Shown one piece after another: positions 36,700 through 48,731 of a stretch of 64,000 nt of DNA. The position numbers and the translations under genes are program-made. Positions within the stretch are counted from its first letter, which is position 1; each line of letters starts with the position of its first letter. The notes under the pieces are model-generated. The model was not told the origin of the DNA, did not search any database, and worked only from the letters and a program-made list of their open reading frames with translations. Origin of the DNA: JBJSXJ01 sp044235425 (GTDB taxonomy: Bacteria > Planctomycetota > Planctomycetia > Pirellulales > Pirellulaceae); NCBI GenBank assembly GCA_044235425.1, contig JBIIHW010000029.1:8992-72991 (forward strand), in the 5' to 3' direction.

Positions 36700-36853
36700 C
36701 CAGGCGGCTAACCCCTGGCACGCAGCTGCCGTCGTAACTACACTTACGCACTTACCTTGTGGCGCGAACTCGGCGGCTTGAATCGGTCGAGTGAACGTTG
36801 CTGCAGACCCCGATCGATTCGTTTTCCTTTTCGCATGACGGAGGTTGATCTGT

Positions 36854-39514
<2,661 letters not shown>

Positions 39515-39555
39515 TCTCGCTCCGGCAAATCGAACTTGCGATCGCCATCTGCACC

Positions 39556-39590
39556 GCTCCTCAGCGACCTTCGCTGGGGAGCGTTTTTTT
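39556..39590 (+). terminator. Rho-independent terminator after ppdK
   Basis: A 12-base stem (GCTCCTCAGCGA with TCGCTGGGGAGC, one G·T pair) with a 3-base loop is followed by GTTTTTTT. It lies 42 bases after the pyruvate phosphate dikinase stop and is a clear intrinsic terminator. Confidence 0.92.
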
Positions 39591-39647
39591 ATGGAGGACC
39601 GCTAAGCTTCAGATCGTTCTCACTCTTCGCGCCTTACCGCGAGACTT

Positions 39648-39724
39648 CCGATCGTCTGACGCCAAGGCGCACAACGCTCGCTGAACTGCCGATCGTCTCA
39701 CGCCAAGGCGCACAACGCACGCTG
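39648..39724. repeat. Pair of 36-base direct repeats
   Basis: Two copies of a 36-base unit (39648–39683 and 39689–39724, two mismatches) share CGCCAAGGCGCACAACGC. They lie in the 290-base gap between ppdK and the convergent lipoprotein gene, after the terminator. The core GCGCCTTGGCG can fold. No gene is seen in this gap. Confidence 0.8.
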
Positions 39725-39804
39725 GGGGTTGGAAACGAGGTATTCCAGGCGGATTGAGAAACAGATTGTTGAGCTGCGTGTACCCACGCGATTGGCTTAG
39801 GAGC

Positions 39805-41151
39805 CTATTTTTTCGCTCGCCAGCCGGCACCAGAAGCGGCTGTTGGTGCTGGATCTGCAGCTGGTACCGAGTCAACCGGAATAGGCTGGGCTGAACGTGG
39901 CACGAGCATGCCGGAAGAATCCTCTGCGCTGGCTGGCACCACGGCGCTGCGTGTTGCAGTGGCCGGAACGTCGCGATCGATGGGGCGAGTCGTCATGGAA
40001 ACGGCGCGCCGAGTTCCCGACGGGTTCGCCAGCTGAACTGCTATTTCGCGCTGAGCTTCGAGTACTTCGCCGCTGGGCAACTGATATCGGACGAAGAGTC
40101 GCAACCGCTCGCTTCGCGGTGGATCGCCTGGCCAAGCTAGATGCAACGTGTAGGTCTCTGCATTCTGTCCACGCAGCAGCCTCGCTACTTGGGCTTCCTC
40201 AAGATCCCAGCGTGCGACGCGCGCTGCATCACCGCGCTGGCGAGGATCCAGTAGAACGGCTGATAGCGATCCGACCGCTGCCATCGGACGACCTCGTTCA
40301 TCGCGCAGCACGAGTCCCAGCGTGATACCGTCGTCGCCCGGCTCCCCATCGAAATCCGCTCCACCGGTAATCGTTGCGTCGAGAGCCAAGTAGGCGGCAC
40401 CGGGTGTTACGGGCACGGCAGCAGCGGGTCGAGCGTTACCGGGGGCCGTCAAGCCCACCGGCTCCTGGCCTTCCGTCTGGCGGTCGGGTAACTCAAGCAG
40501 TTCGGTGGGCGCTGAGCCAGGAGGCTGGGAAATGCCAGCTGGGGCTGACCGTTCCAGGGGCGTGGATGCACTTGGTGCACGCGGAGCATCCGCTGGAACT
40601 GGCAACTCCGCTGCGCCCGGTGAACCAGGTTCATCAGGGATTTTAGGTGTGGCGGGAGCCGTGCGTTCCGTGGAGCCCCCGGGCGCGGCTGGCGGTTCCG
40701 GTGGAGCCATGGGCGGAGTGGTCCGCGGCGGGCCCAGTTCGGTCGGCTCACCTGCCTCAATTTCCGGTGGAATCAATTCATCCCGCGGCACCGGTGATCC
40801 TCCGGCCCCCCCACTTCCACCACCGCTACTGGAGCGTGGCGGCCGCGCTGGACGACTGCCGCTTGAACGTCCCGGCGCTCCCTTATCACCATATAACTCA
40901 CGACTCAATTTATCGTTTTCAGCACGGGCATCAGCCAGTTCAGATTCGACAAGATCGAGGTCATATTCGAGGGCATAGACGCGATCTTCGAGCGTCCGCC
41001 GTTCAGCGTTCACCATCTCCACGTACTTCTGTACGCGCGGTCCCGACTGACAACCCAGCGAAAGAGAGCCACTGACGGTGCAAAGGAAAGCCGTCAGCCA
41101 ACGACGAGCGGCACGCCCACCAGGCGGTGGAGCGATAGATTTCAGCACCAT
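39805..41151 (-). CDS. Proline-rich probable lipoprotein
   Basis: A 448-residue protein with a basic N-terminus, a hydrophobic segment and a probable lipobox (SLSLGC, Cys about 34). A coiled-coil stretch follows (about 40–88, 'RVYALEYDLDLVESELADARAENDKLSREL'), then a Pro/Gly/Ser/Ala-rich linker of about 130 residues. A beta-rich domain comes next ('YLALDATITGGADFDGEPGDDGITLGLVLRDERGRP' to 'VRYQLPSGEVLEAQREIAVQL'). It would sit in the envelope, with the coiled coil near the membrane. I do not recognise the family. It is the gene after the clp operon on the minus strand, 37 bases downstream, so it may be cotranscribed. Confidence 0.7.
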   Translation of the reverse strand: MVLKSIAPPPGGRAARRWLTAFLCTVSGSLSLGCQSGPRVQKYVEMVNAERRTLEDRVYALEYDLDLVESELADARAENDKLSRELYGDKGAPGRSSGSRPARPPRSSSGGGSGGAGGSPVPRDELIPPEIEAGEPTELGPPRTTPPMAPPEPPAAPGGSTERTAPATPKIPDEPGSPGAAELPVPADAPRAPSASTPLERSAPAGISQPPGSAPTELLELPDRQTEGQEPVGLTAPGNARPAAAVPVTPGAAYLALDATITGGADFDGEPGDDGITLGLVLRDERGRPMAAVGSLSAVLLDPRQRGDAARVARWDLEEAQVARLLRGQNAETYTLHLAWPGDPPRSERLRLFVRYQLPSGEVLEAQREIAVQLANPSGTRRAVSMTTRPIDRDVPATATRSAVVPASAEDSSGMLVPRSAQPIPVDSVPAADPAPTAASGAGWRAKK

Positions 41152-41188
41152 CCTTGGCGCCTTCCGTGTAAGGTTGAATCGCTTACTT

Positions 41189-41782
41189 CTACTTCTTTAC
41201 TTCCATCTGCTCGATGACTTTATCGATCAGCCGATACTCCAGCGCTTCATTGGCGGTCATGAAGCAGTCCCGGTCCGTATCCTTTTCGATTTTGTCGAGT
41301 GCATGACCGGTGTGCTTGATGAGGATTTGATTCATGCGTTCTTTGATGCGCCGGAACTCGCGCGCATGAATCATGATCTCCTCGGCCGTTCCCTGCATCC
41401 CAGCCAGCGGCTGATGGATCATGATGCGAGCGTTCGGCAAGGCGTAGCGTTTGCCGGCCGCTCCAGCCGTCAGCAACACGGCGCCCATCGATGCCGCTTG
41501 CCCAATGCAGTAGGTCGCCACATCACAGGTGACAAACTGCATCGTGTCGTAAATCGCCATGCCCGCACTGATGCTACCGCCGGGCGAATTGATGTAGAGA
41601 TGGATGTCGGCCTTGGGATCATCGGACTGCAAAAAGAGCATCTGCGCGACGATCGCATTGGCCACTTCATCGTTGACCTGCGACCCCAGAAACACGATGC
41701 GATCTTTGAGCAACCGACTGTAGATATCGTAAACGCGTTCTTCGCGACCAGTCTTTTCAACGACATAAGGAATGACGGTCAT
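41189..41782 (-). CDS. clpP: ClpP endopeptidase, first paralogue
   Basis: A 198-residue catalytic subunit of the ATP-dependent Clp protease, which forms a double heptamer and works with an AAA+ unfoldase. The catalytic triad is Ser98 (GQAASMGA), His123 (MIHQP) and the Asp of DTDRD (about 172). The handle region and 'LYINSPGGSISAGMAIYDTMQ' are normal. The ATG at 41782 follows AGGAG; the frame up to 41914 is the end of the next clpP gene read in another frame. It is the second clpP after trigger factor; no clpX is present in this window. Confidence 0.95.
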   Translation of the reverse strand: MTVIPYVVEKTGREERVYDIYSRLLKDRIVFLGSQVNDEVANAIVAQMLFLQSDDPKADIHLYINSPGGSISAGMAIYDTMQFVTCDVATYCIGQAASMGAVLLTAGAAGKRYALPNARIMIHQPLAGMQGTAEEIMIHAREFRRIKERMNQILIKHTGHALDKIEKDTDRDCFMTANEALEYRLIDKVIEQMEVKK

Positions 41783-41834
41783 GACAAGCAACTCCTGGTA
41801 GCCATGGATCGAATGTGAGAGACCCTGCGAGCCA

Positions 41835-42455
41835 CTACTTGGTGTCTTCCTCTTCGATGGGCGGTCGCGACAAGGTGCCATCGACCACACCATACTGCTT
41901 CGCCTCATCAGCATTCAAGAAGAAATCGCGGTCCGTATCCTTCGCAATTTTCTCGATCGGCTGCCCGGTATGCTTGGCAATGATCTGATTGAGCACATCG
42001 CGATAACGCAAGATCTCATTCGTTTGAATTTCAATATCACTGATCTGACCACTCACGCCTCCAAACGGCTGGTGCATCATGACCCGCGCATTGGGCAGAG
42101 CGAACCGCTTTCCCTTCGTGCCACCGCACAGTAACACCGCCGCTCCGCTCGCCGCTTGACCGACGCAGTACGTCGCAATCGGACAGGTGAGTACCTGCAT
42201 GGTGTCGTAGATGGCGAGCGTCGCCACGACGTCACCACCCGGGGAATTGATGTAGAAATGAATATCCTTGCGGCGATTCTCGCTCTGCAGATAGAGCAAT
42301 TTCATCACGATTTCATTGGCATTCCCGGTGTAAATCTCCCCTTGCAGGAAGATGATCCGGTTCTCCAACAATAGATCGCCCAACGTCAACTGACGCTGAC
42401 GCTGATAACTCTGGTAAGACGCTGCCATCCGCGGCGATGACAATTCATGGTCCAT
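41835..42455 (-). CDS. clpP: ClpP endopeptidase, second paralogue
   Basis: A 206-residue ClpP with an N-terminal extension that is rich in Gln/Arg and Tyr ('SYQSYQRQRQLTLGDLLLENRIIFL'). The triad is Ser103 (GQAASGAA, where the usual Met–Gly is Gly–Ala), His128 (MMHQP) and the Asp of DTDRD. It differs clearly from its neighbour ClpP, so the two could form a mixed complex as in ClpP1/ClpP2 systems of other bacteria. It lies 52 bases upstream of the first paralogue and downstream of tig in the same orientation, so the three are probably one operon. The ATG at 42455 is preferred; the frame start at 42536 is the end of a leader. Confidence 0.93.
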   Translation of the reverse strand: MDHELSSPRMAASYQSYQRQRQLTLGDLLLENRIIFLQGEIYTGNANEIVMKLLYLQSENRRKDIHFYINSPGGDVVATLAIYDTMQVLTCPIATYCVGQAASGAAVLLCGGTKGKRFALPNARVMMHQPFGGVSGQISDIEIQTNEILRYRDVLNQIIAKHTGQPIEKIAKDTDRDFFLNADEAKQYGVVDGTLSRPPIEEEDTK

Positions 42456-42575
42456 GCCGGGCCAATCCTTTCTCGAGAAATGTCCAAGCGAGCAAAGTCG
42501 ACCGGTGGTGCCAACGGCACCACGCATCCAACTCACTACGCAAGCCGACGAACCAACGTTCGCCGCGCTGGGACT

Positions 42576-44075
42576 TTAGCGTTTTTCGGCGGTATTAGGC
42601 AAGGGCTCTTCCCCGCCTCCGGCATGCTTTGCTTCCGGGATCGTCGCCTGATCGGATGTACCATCCAAGGCAACATCCACGGCGTAGTCATTGGCGGCAT
42701 TCGCCCAAGGATACGGCTCAGGCACATCCGTAATCGTCGCTTCCGCCTGAATCAGCTCCACCACCTTGCGCTCGATGATGTGATTACGTAAAGAATCCAC
42801 CTGTCCCGTCTTCTGCATGCGAGCATAAAGCCGTCGCGGCGACTCACCACTCTGCTCCGCAATCAACTCAATTTCACTCGTGTAGTCACTATCGGTGGCT
42901 TCCACCTTCTGCTCTTCCGCCATCCGCTCCAGGATGAAGTGCTCCTTCAAAGCCCGGGACGTTTCCGCCATCGAATTCTGACTCAAGGAATTGATGTGAC
43001 TGCGAATCTGGTCATCCGAAAAACCGCTGCGACGCAGTTCAATAATCTTGCGATCAAGCTCACGACGAGACTGACGACGCAGGAGCGCGGGCGGCAAATC
43101 CCAATTCGCACCAACCGTGAGCTTCTCCGTGATCTGCCGACGCAAAGCCTGCTTCTGATAAAAATCTCGCTGACGCTCCAAAGACTGGCGTACCAGCTGC
43201 CGGACTTCGCCCATGGCCTCAAAGCCGTAACTGGAGAGATCCTTAGGCAACATCTCATTCACCACCCGGCGTTCAACACCAGTGATCGTGAAACTCACCT
43301 CAACCTCTTTCCCACGCAGCTCTTCTTTCTGAGCACCCTCGCCCAGAACCAATTTGGACGTCACCGTCTCGCCGGCCGTCTTCCCCACCACCAACGCTTC
43401 AAATCCGCTCCAGACAGCATCCGGGAACGAGATGTTTCCCACGGCTTTCAAAGCCTGCTGCGATCGTAAGATTTCTTGGCCTTCGTGAGTCACGACCAGT
43501 TCGCCGGCGAGCATGTCGGCAGTCTTGATCGGCCCGTCGACCGACGCCGACGAGGTCCCAAACCGACCAATCGAAACCAATCGCTGTTCGACCTGTTCTT
43601 CCGTAATATCAAATACGGGTCGGTTGAGTGCCAAACCCTTCCATTCCGGCAGCTCAAATTCCGGACGAACTTCGATATTAAACTCGAACTTCATCGGCCC
43701 TGAGTCTGGCAATACAACGGCGTCCACGTCCAAATCCGGCTCGCCAATCGCCGTGAACACATTGTCTTCGCTGATCTGCCCCATGCTGTCCATCAGCAAC
43801 GAGCTCTTCACCTGATCGCGAACTTGGTCCTTAAACCGCGATTCGACCAGTTTCCGTGGAGCTCGACCGGGGCGAAACCCGGGAATTTCCGCTTTCCCAC
43901 GCAGGTCACTCAGCGTTTTCGTCAGATAGCGATCGACATCCTCGCGGGCGATCGTCACCGTCACATGCCGCTCACAGGCACTGACGTTTTCCACGTTCAC
44001 ATCTAGTCCTAGCCGCTGTTTTGCTTCCGATTCGGTTGTTTCAGCTACGGTCGTTGCGTCTGTTTCTGCGGCCAT
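42576..44075 (-). CDS. tig: Trigger factor (ribosome-associated chaperone and PPIase)
   Basis: About 499 residues. Trigger factor binds at the ribosome exit tunnel and assists early folding. The N-terminal ribosome-binding domain has the signature 'GFRPGRAPRKLVESRF' (GFRxGKxP-like). The FKBP-type middle region and the long C-terminal helical arms ('QALRRQITEKLTVGANWDLPPALLRRQSRREL') follow. The acidic low-complexity C-terminus is longer than usual. The frame extends to 44222 only because it reads through the tRNA gene, so the ATG at 44075 is taken. It stands upstream of two clpP genes. Confidence 0.92.
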   Translation of the reverse strand: MAAETDATTVAETTESEAKQRLGLDVNVENVSACERHVTVTIAREDVDRYLTKTLSDLRGKAEIPGFRPGRAPRKLVESRFKDQVRDQVKSSLLMDSMGQISEDNVFTAIGEPDLDVDAVVLPDSGPMKFEFNIEVRPEFELPEWKGLALNRPVFDITEEQVEQRLVSIGRFGTSSASVDGPIKTADMLAGELVVTHEGQEILRSQQALKAVGNISFPDAVWSGFEALVVGKTAGETVTSKLVLGEGAQKEELRGKEVEVSFTITGVERRVVNEMLPKDLSSYGFEAMGEVRQLVRQSLERQRDFYQKQALRRQITEKLTVGANWDLPPALLRRQSRRELDRKIIELRRSGFSDDQIRSHINSLSQNSMAETSRALKEHFILERMAEEQKVEATDSDYTSEIELIAEQSGESPRRLYARMQKTGQVDSLRNHIIERKVVELIQAEATITDVPEPYPWANAANDYAVDVALDGTSDQATIPEAKHAGGGEEPLPNTAEKR

Positions 44076-44103
44076 GAACCCAATGTCTCCCATAAAAAAA
44101 AAG

Positions 44104-44176
44104 AGCGGGTGATGGGATTCGAACCCACGACAACCACGTTGGCAACGTGGTGCTCTACCAACTGAGCTACACCCGC
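44104..44176 (-). tRNA. tRNA-Gly (anticodon GCC)
   Basis: The cloverleaf closes fully on the minus strand: acceptor GCGGGTG/CACCCGC, D arm GCTC-AGTTGGTA-GAGC, anticodon arm CCACG-TTGCCAA-CGTGG with anticodon GCC, and T arm GTGGG-TTCGAAT-CCCAT. CCA is not encoded. A run of nine T follows a few bases after the 3' end (44093–44101 on the plus strand as A) and may act as a terminator or processing region before trigger factor, whose ATG is 28 bases further on. Confidence 0.97.
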
Positions 44177-44231
44177 GTGGGATTGATCTTAGCAGATGAC
44201 CGCCGAGAAACCAATCCAGCATGGGAAGGCA

Positions 44232-45689
44232 TTATAAGTGGCCGCTTGCCCGTTGCAAGGGCAGTCTCGCCTCTCCCGACAACTCCGCCACCAAGAAAAA
44301 AGAACCCGTCACACAAAGGACATCCTGGGGCCCCTGCAGCTGCACCGCCCGCTGCCAAGCTACCTGCGGATCCTCCACCACTTCCCACCAGCTTCCCGCC
44401 CGCGGCGCCTGCTCCGCCTCCACCTGCCGCATCCAACGCTCTAAGTCCCGCGCATCCGTCGCGCGGGGATTCGACCGAAAGGTGGTGAGCACCAACTGAT
44501 GACTGCTGCGCGCCAACTGACGCAGCATTCCCACCACATCCTTGTCGCGACTGGCCGCAAACAAGAAAATTCGTCGCTGCCCAGGAAACTCTTCTTCCAG
44601 CGCTGCCAGGAGAGCGGCGATCGACGCTTCGTTGTGAGCCGCATCGAGCACGCGGGCGGGCTCCCTTCCCGTGATCTGCACCCGCGCGGGACAATGTGCT
44701 TGCACCAGCCCTGAACGCATCACGGGTTCCGTCACCTCGAAACCATGCGGTCGCAGCAGCCCGGTCGCAGCCACCGCTAAAGCCGCATTGTGCGCCTGAT
44801 GAGCGCCCGCCAGCGACAGCCGCACCCCCTCCCAGGGCCGCTCCAGCTCGCGCGCCATGGCCGGCCCAGCAGCCGCTCGGTAGGACTCCTGAGTCCAGAA
44901 GTTGAAGGCCCACTGTGACCCCGTCCCAGCCCCACTCAGCCGAACCCGCTCATAGCCAAAATGCTCACCCAATTGCCACTGCGGTGCCCCCCGTTCCCGC
45001 GCCACCTGCTCAATCACCTCCCGTGGCTCGTCCGGCCGCACCCCGCTCACCACCGGAATCCTCGGCTTAATAATTCCCGCTTTTTCCCGAGCGATGGCAG
45101 CCAGAGTCGATCCTAACTGTTTGGTGTGATCCAAACTGATCGAGGTGATGACGGAGACCAGCGGCTGACAGACATTGGTGGAGTCGAGCCGCCCGCCCAG
45201 CCCCACTTCCAGCACCGTGGCCTGGCAGTTCTGCTGTGCAAAATAGAGAAAGGCCGCGGCCGTGGTGATTTCAAAAAACGTCGGTCCGTGGCCACCTCCA
45301 CGCCGTGCTTCCTCTCGATCCATCTCGGCCACCGGATCACGCAACTGATCGATCAATTGGGTGAGCTGGGCGGGGGGACAATAACTTCCATCAATGGCAA
45401 ATCGCTCTTCCAGATGGAGCAGATGGGGCGAGGTAAATAGTCCGGTGCGGTAGCCGGCCGCCGACAGCATCGATGCGATCATCACCGCCGTCGAACCCTT
45501 CCCTTTGGTGCCGGTCACATGCACAATCCGCTGACCGTCTTGCGGATTCCCCAGGCGGCGGAGCAAGTCGCGCATGCGGTCAAGCGGAAAGCGTCCCTCG
45601 CTCACCGGGGGCGTCGTGCGTTCATAATCAATACGCCCCAGCAGAAACTGGCGCGCCGCTTGATCGGCAGTTACCGACTCGAATGTCAT
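44232..45689 (-). CDS. folC: Bifunctional folylpolyglutamate synthase/dihydrofolate synthase
   Basis: About 485 residues of the Mur-ligase-like family that adds glutamate to dihydropteroate and folates. The P-loop is GTKGKGST, followed by 'SPHLLHLEERFAIDG' and 'ATVLEVGLGGRLDSTN' (the second metal and folate region), and a C-terminal domain with 'LDAAHNEASIAALLAALEE' and 'FLFAASRDKDV'. A Gly/Pro-poor Arg-rich N-terminal leader precedes the ATG at 45689 in the longer frame (to 45776) and is not needed. It is transcribed away from the ABC operon and towards the tRNA. Confidence 0.93.
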   Translation of the reverse strand: MTFESVTADQAARQFLLGRIDYERTTPPVSEGRFPLDRMRDLLRRLGNPQDGQRIVHVTGTKGKGSTAVMIASMLSAAGYRTGLFTSPHLLHLEERFAIDGSYCPPAQLTQLIDQLRDPVAEMDREEARRGGGHGPTFFEITTAAAFLYFAQQNCQATVLEVGLGGRLDSTNVCQPLVSVITSISLDHTKQLGSTLAAIAREKAGIIKPRIPVVSGVRPDEPREVIEQVARERGAPQWQLGEHFGYERVRLSGAGTGSQWAFNFWTQESYRAAAGPAMARELERPWEGVRLSLAGAHQAHNAALAVAATGLLRPHGFEVTEPVMRSGLVQAHCPARVQITGREPARVLDAAHNEASIAALLAALEEEFPGQRRIFLFAASRDKDVVGMLRQLARSSHQLVLTTFRSNPRATDARDLERWMRQVEAEQAPRAGSWWEVVEDPQVAWQRAVQLQGPQDVLCVTGSFFLVAELSGEARLPLQRASGHL

Positions 45690-45903
45690 GTTTTCAGTAC
45701 TCGGCAAGACGTCATTGTTGCACGGCCTATCAGCCCGTTCTATAGTACGAGGACGCGGTTGTCGCACGCCACTCACTTGTCAACTTCCGAGCATCCTGCG
45801 TTAGCGCTAAGCGAATGGAGACGGTTATCATCGTCGCCGCTTGGTTCAACCGATCGGTTCGTTGGACGGCAACCTGTTATATCACGACTTACGGAGCTGG
45901 GAG

Positions 45904-46836
45904 ATGAATCAGGCGGGTACCCCATCAAAGGGTCAAACAACGGTCGCTCCCGCGGCTGGCGAGGTCGTTATCGAAACACGCAGCCTCTCGAAAGATTATC
46001 GTGATTTCTGGGGCCGCCCCAAAGTTCACGCTCTCAAAGCACTCGACATGGAAGTGCGGCGAGGTGAGATTTTTGGCCTGCTTGGCCCAAACGGCTCCGG
46101 CAAATCGACCACCATCAAACTGCTCCTGGGACTCCTCTTTCCCACCACCGGCTACGCCCTGGTCTTCAATAAAGATGCCACCGATGTCAAAAAGAATGAA
46201 CGCATCGGCTACCTGCCCGAAGAATCGTACCTGTACAAGTTTTTGAACGCCGAAGAGACGCTCGATTTTTACGGGCGCCTGTTCGACATGTCGGCTGCCA
46301 CCCGTCGCGAACGCATCCATAGCCTGCTGCAAATGGTCGGCCTCGAAAAAGCGAAACGTCGACAACTAAAGGAATACTCCAAAGGGATGACGCGTCGAGT
46401 GGGTTTAGCGCAGGCGCTGATCAACGATCCGGAACTCATCCTGCTCGATGAACCCACCTCGGGACTCGATCCCATCGGTACCCGCGAAATGAAGGACTTA
46501 ATCCTGCAACTGCGGGACCAAGGCAAAACGATTTTGATGTGTAGTCACTTACTGGCCGATGTGCAGGATGTGTGCGATCGCATCGCGATTCTGCATCAAG
46601 GAGAGCTGAAAGAACTGGGGCGCGTCGATGCGTTGCTGGCCGTGCAGGATGTCACGCAGATGCGGGCCTCGGGACTGTCCAAGGAAGCCGAAGCGGAAAT
46701 TCGAGCGGTGATTGCCAAACACGGCGGTAATCTCATGGAAATGGCGAATCCCACCATCTCGCTGGAAGACCTCTTCCTGCGAATCGTGCGAGATAGTGAC
46801 GCGCGACCGGGCCGCCGAGCTCAGGAGAAAGCCTGA
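45904..46836 (+). CDS. ABC-2-type exporter ATPase
   Basis: About 310 residues. Walker A is LLGPNGSGKST, the signature is the CcmA-like 'YSKGMTRRVGLAQAL', Walker B is LILLDEPTSGLDP and the H-loop is in 'CSHLLADVQDV'. It supplies energy for the membrane protein that follows. The ATG at 45904 has GGAG 8 bases upstream; the longer frame to 45841 is not needed. Its stop overlaps the next start (TGATG), so translation is coupled. It is divergent from folC. Confidence 0.93.
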   Translation: MNQAGTPSKGQTTVAPAAGEVVIETRSLSKDYRDFWGRPKVHALKALDMEVRRGEIFGLLGPNGSGKSTTIKLLLGLLFPTTGYALVFNKDATDVKKNERIGYLPEESYLYKFLNAEETLDFYGRLFDMSAATRRERIHSLLQMVGLEKAKRRQLKEYSKGMTRRVGLAQALINDPELILLDEPTSGLDPIGTREMKDLILQLRDQGKTILMCSHLLADVQDVCDRIAILHQGELKELGRVDALLAVQDVTQMRASGLSKEAEAEIRAVIAKHGGNLMEMANPTISLEDLFLRIVRDSDARPGRRAQEKA

Positions 46837-48731
46837 TGCCGATCGAATACGAGGTTCTCCCGTTTTACGAATGGTTGTTTCCGAGTCCGCGCGGATTCGG
46901 AGCACTGGCGCAGTTCTGCGCATCGTTCTCCATCATGGCAGCGGTCGCGCTGCTCTTCTGGTACGTCCTGAATAGCTTTCGACTCGGCCCCGGCGAAGCG
47001 TTCTACACGGTCGCTCGAGTGGTTTACAAAGCGTTCAGTGATGACTTGCCCAACTTCTCGCTGACCCGCACGCTGGCCATCACGCGACTCACCGTGAAAG
47101 AGGCGGTACGGCGTCGCGCTCTTGTGGCGTTTATCGTGTTCGTGATCGTCCTGCTCTTCGCTGGACTCTTTCTCGATGTGAAAAGCACAAACCCCGCCAA
47201 GCTCTACCTGAGCTTTGTGCTCTGGACATCCAATTTGCTGGTGCTCGCACTCGCGCTGCTCACCAGCACCTTCAGTTTGCCGAATGACATCAAGAATCGC
47301 ACGATCTACACCGTGGTCACCAAACCCGTGCGGCCAGGTGAGATTGTCTTGGGACGTATCCTGGGGTTTGCCACCATCGGCACGGCCGTGCTGGCGGTCA
47401 TGTGCTTGGCAAGTTTCATCTTTGTCCAGCGAGGTGTTGATCATGTCCACACCATCGACGCGCAGGAAATGGTCGCTGCCGGCAGTGGCGACTCGCTGGC
47501 CGCTACCGGCCGCACATCATTCGATGCTTACCATCGCCATGAAGTCACCATCAACGCGGATGGAACCGGTCAAACCGATATCCAAAACAACCACAGTCAT
47601 CCCGTGAAAGCCATCAAGGATGGCGATAAGGTCCGCTACGAGATCGGCACGCACGAAGGCCTGCTGATGGCACGCGTGCCACTCTATGGCAAGTTGATGT
47701 TCATCGATCGACAAGGGAACCTCACCGATCGTGGCATCAGCGTCGGTGATGAGTGGACCTATCGCAGTTACATCGAAGGCAAAACGCAAGCCGCCGCCGT
47801 TTGGCAGTTTTCGGGAGTCACCGAGGAAGATTTTCCCAATGGGCTGCCGATCGAAATGAACATTCTCGTGTTCCGCACCTTCAAAGGGAACATCGACGAA
47901 ACCGTGCTCGGCGATCTCATTCTGGAAAATCCCAATCCAAAAGCGAAGATTAAACGCAGTGAAGTGATCACGTTTCCGTCACGCGAGTTTACGCGTTTCG
48001 AGCGTTTGATTCCGCGGAAACTCAAGGGCGTTGACGGCTCGGGACAGGTCGTCGATATCGACATCTTCAAGGACCTGGTCTACGAGGGGCAGCTGCAGAT
48101 TAAGGTGAAATGCGCCCAGCCGTCGCAATACTTCGGCATGGCTCAGCCCGATCTCTTCCTGCATGCCGCCGATCGTCCCTTTGCAGTGAATTTCATCAAG
48201 GGACACGTAAGTGTCTGGTTGCAAATGCTGATGGTGGACTCTCTGGGCGTGATGTTCAGTACGTTTTTGAGTGGCCCGGTATCGATGCTGGCAACCCTGG
48301 CGGCAGTGATTTTGGGTTACTTCCAAGGTTTCGTCGTCGATCTCTTCAAAGGTGTCTTCCAGGGGAACGATGGGCTGCGACGATTCGTCCGGAATCTGTT
48401 CGGTATTCAAGAGGAAACGGGACTCGACGGAGGCGGACCCATCGAAGCTGTCATCCGGCTGTTCCGACAATTGAACCTGACGTCAGACCTGGAGATGGGA
48501 TTAGCGGAGCGGATCATCAAGTACATCGATTTGTTCGGAATGCTCGTGCTGCGGCTCACCCTGCAGTTGTTCCCAGACTTCAGCCGTTTCGATAATTCGA
48601 ACTATGTCGCGTATGGATTTAATGTCGATCCCAATGTGATGGCCGTGCAAACGATGACCGCCTTGGCATTCGTCGCTGGAACATCTCTGTTGGGCTACTT
48701 CTTCCTCAAGACGCGGGAACTTGCCGCATGA
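46836..48731 (+). CDS. ABC-2-type permease with large extracytoplasmic domain
   Basis: A 631-residue membrane protein. About three spans in the first 200 residues ('LVAFIVFVIVLLFAGLFL', 'FVLWTSNLLVLALALLTSTFSL') are followed by an extracytoplasmic region of about 250 residues, and then further spans near the C-terminus. The part 'IKNRTIYTVVTKPVRPGEIVLGRILGF' is typical of ABC-2 exporters. It is translationally coupled to the ATPase before it and to the next gene (ATGA). The substrate is unknown; related systems often export or handle envelope components. Confidence 0.85.
   Translation: MPIEYEVLPFYEWLFPSPRGFGALAQFCASFSIMAAVALLFWYVLNSFRLGPGEAFYTVARVVYKAFSDDLPNFSLTRTLAITRLTVKEAVRRRALVAFIVFVIVLLFAGLFLDVKSTNPAKLYLSFVLWTSNLLVLALALLTSTFSLPNDIKNRTIYTVVTKPVRPGEIVLGRILGFATIGTAVLAVMCLASFIFVQRGVDHVHTIDAQEMVAAGSGDSLAATGRTSFDAYHRHEVTINADGTGQTDIQNNHSHPVKAIKDGDKVRYEIGTHEGLLMARVPLYGKLMFIDRQGNLTDRGISVGDEWTYRSYIEGKTQAAAVWQFSGVTEEDFPNGLPIEMNILVFRTFKGNIDETVLGDLILENPNPKAKIKRSEVITFPSREFTRFERLIPRKLKGVDGSGQVVDIDIFKDLVYEGQLQIKVKCAQPSQYFGMAQPDLFLHAADRPFAVNFIKGHVSVWLQMLMVDSLGVMFSTFLSGPVSMLATLAAVILGYFQGFVVDLFKGVFQGNDGLRRFVRNLFGIQEETGLDGGGPIEAVIRLFRQLNLTSDLEMGLAERIIKYIDLFGMLVLRLTLQLFPDFSRFDNSNYVAYGFNVDPNVMAVQTMTALAFVAGTSLLGYFFLKTRELAA

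Noticed and set aside
44076..44222. N-terminal extension of trigger factor
   Set aside because: It is the tRNA-Gly gene read as protein (the well-known C-S-S-V-G-R-A pattern).
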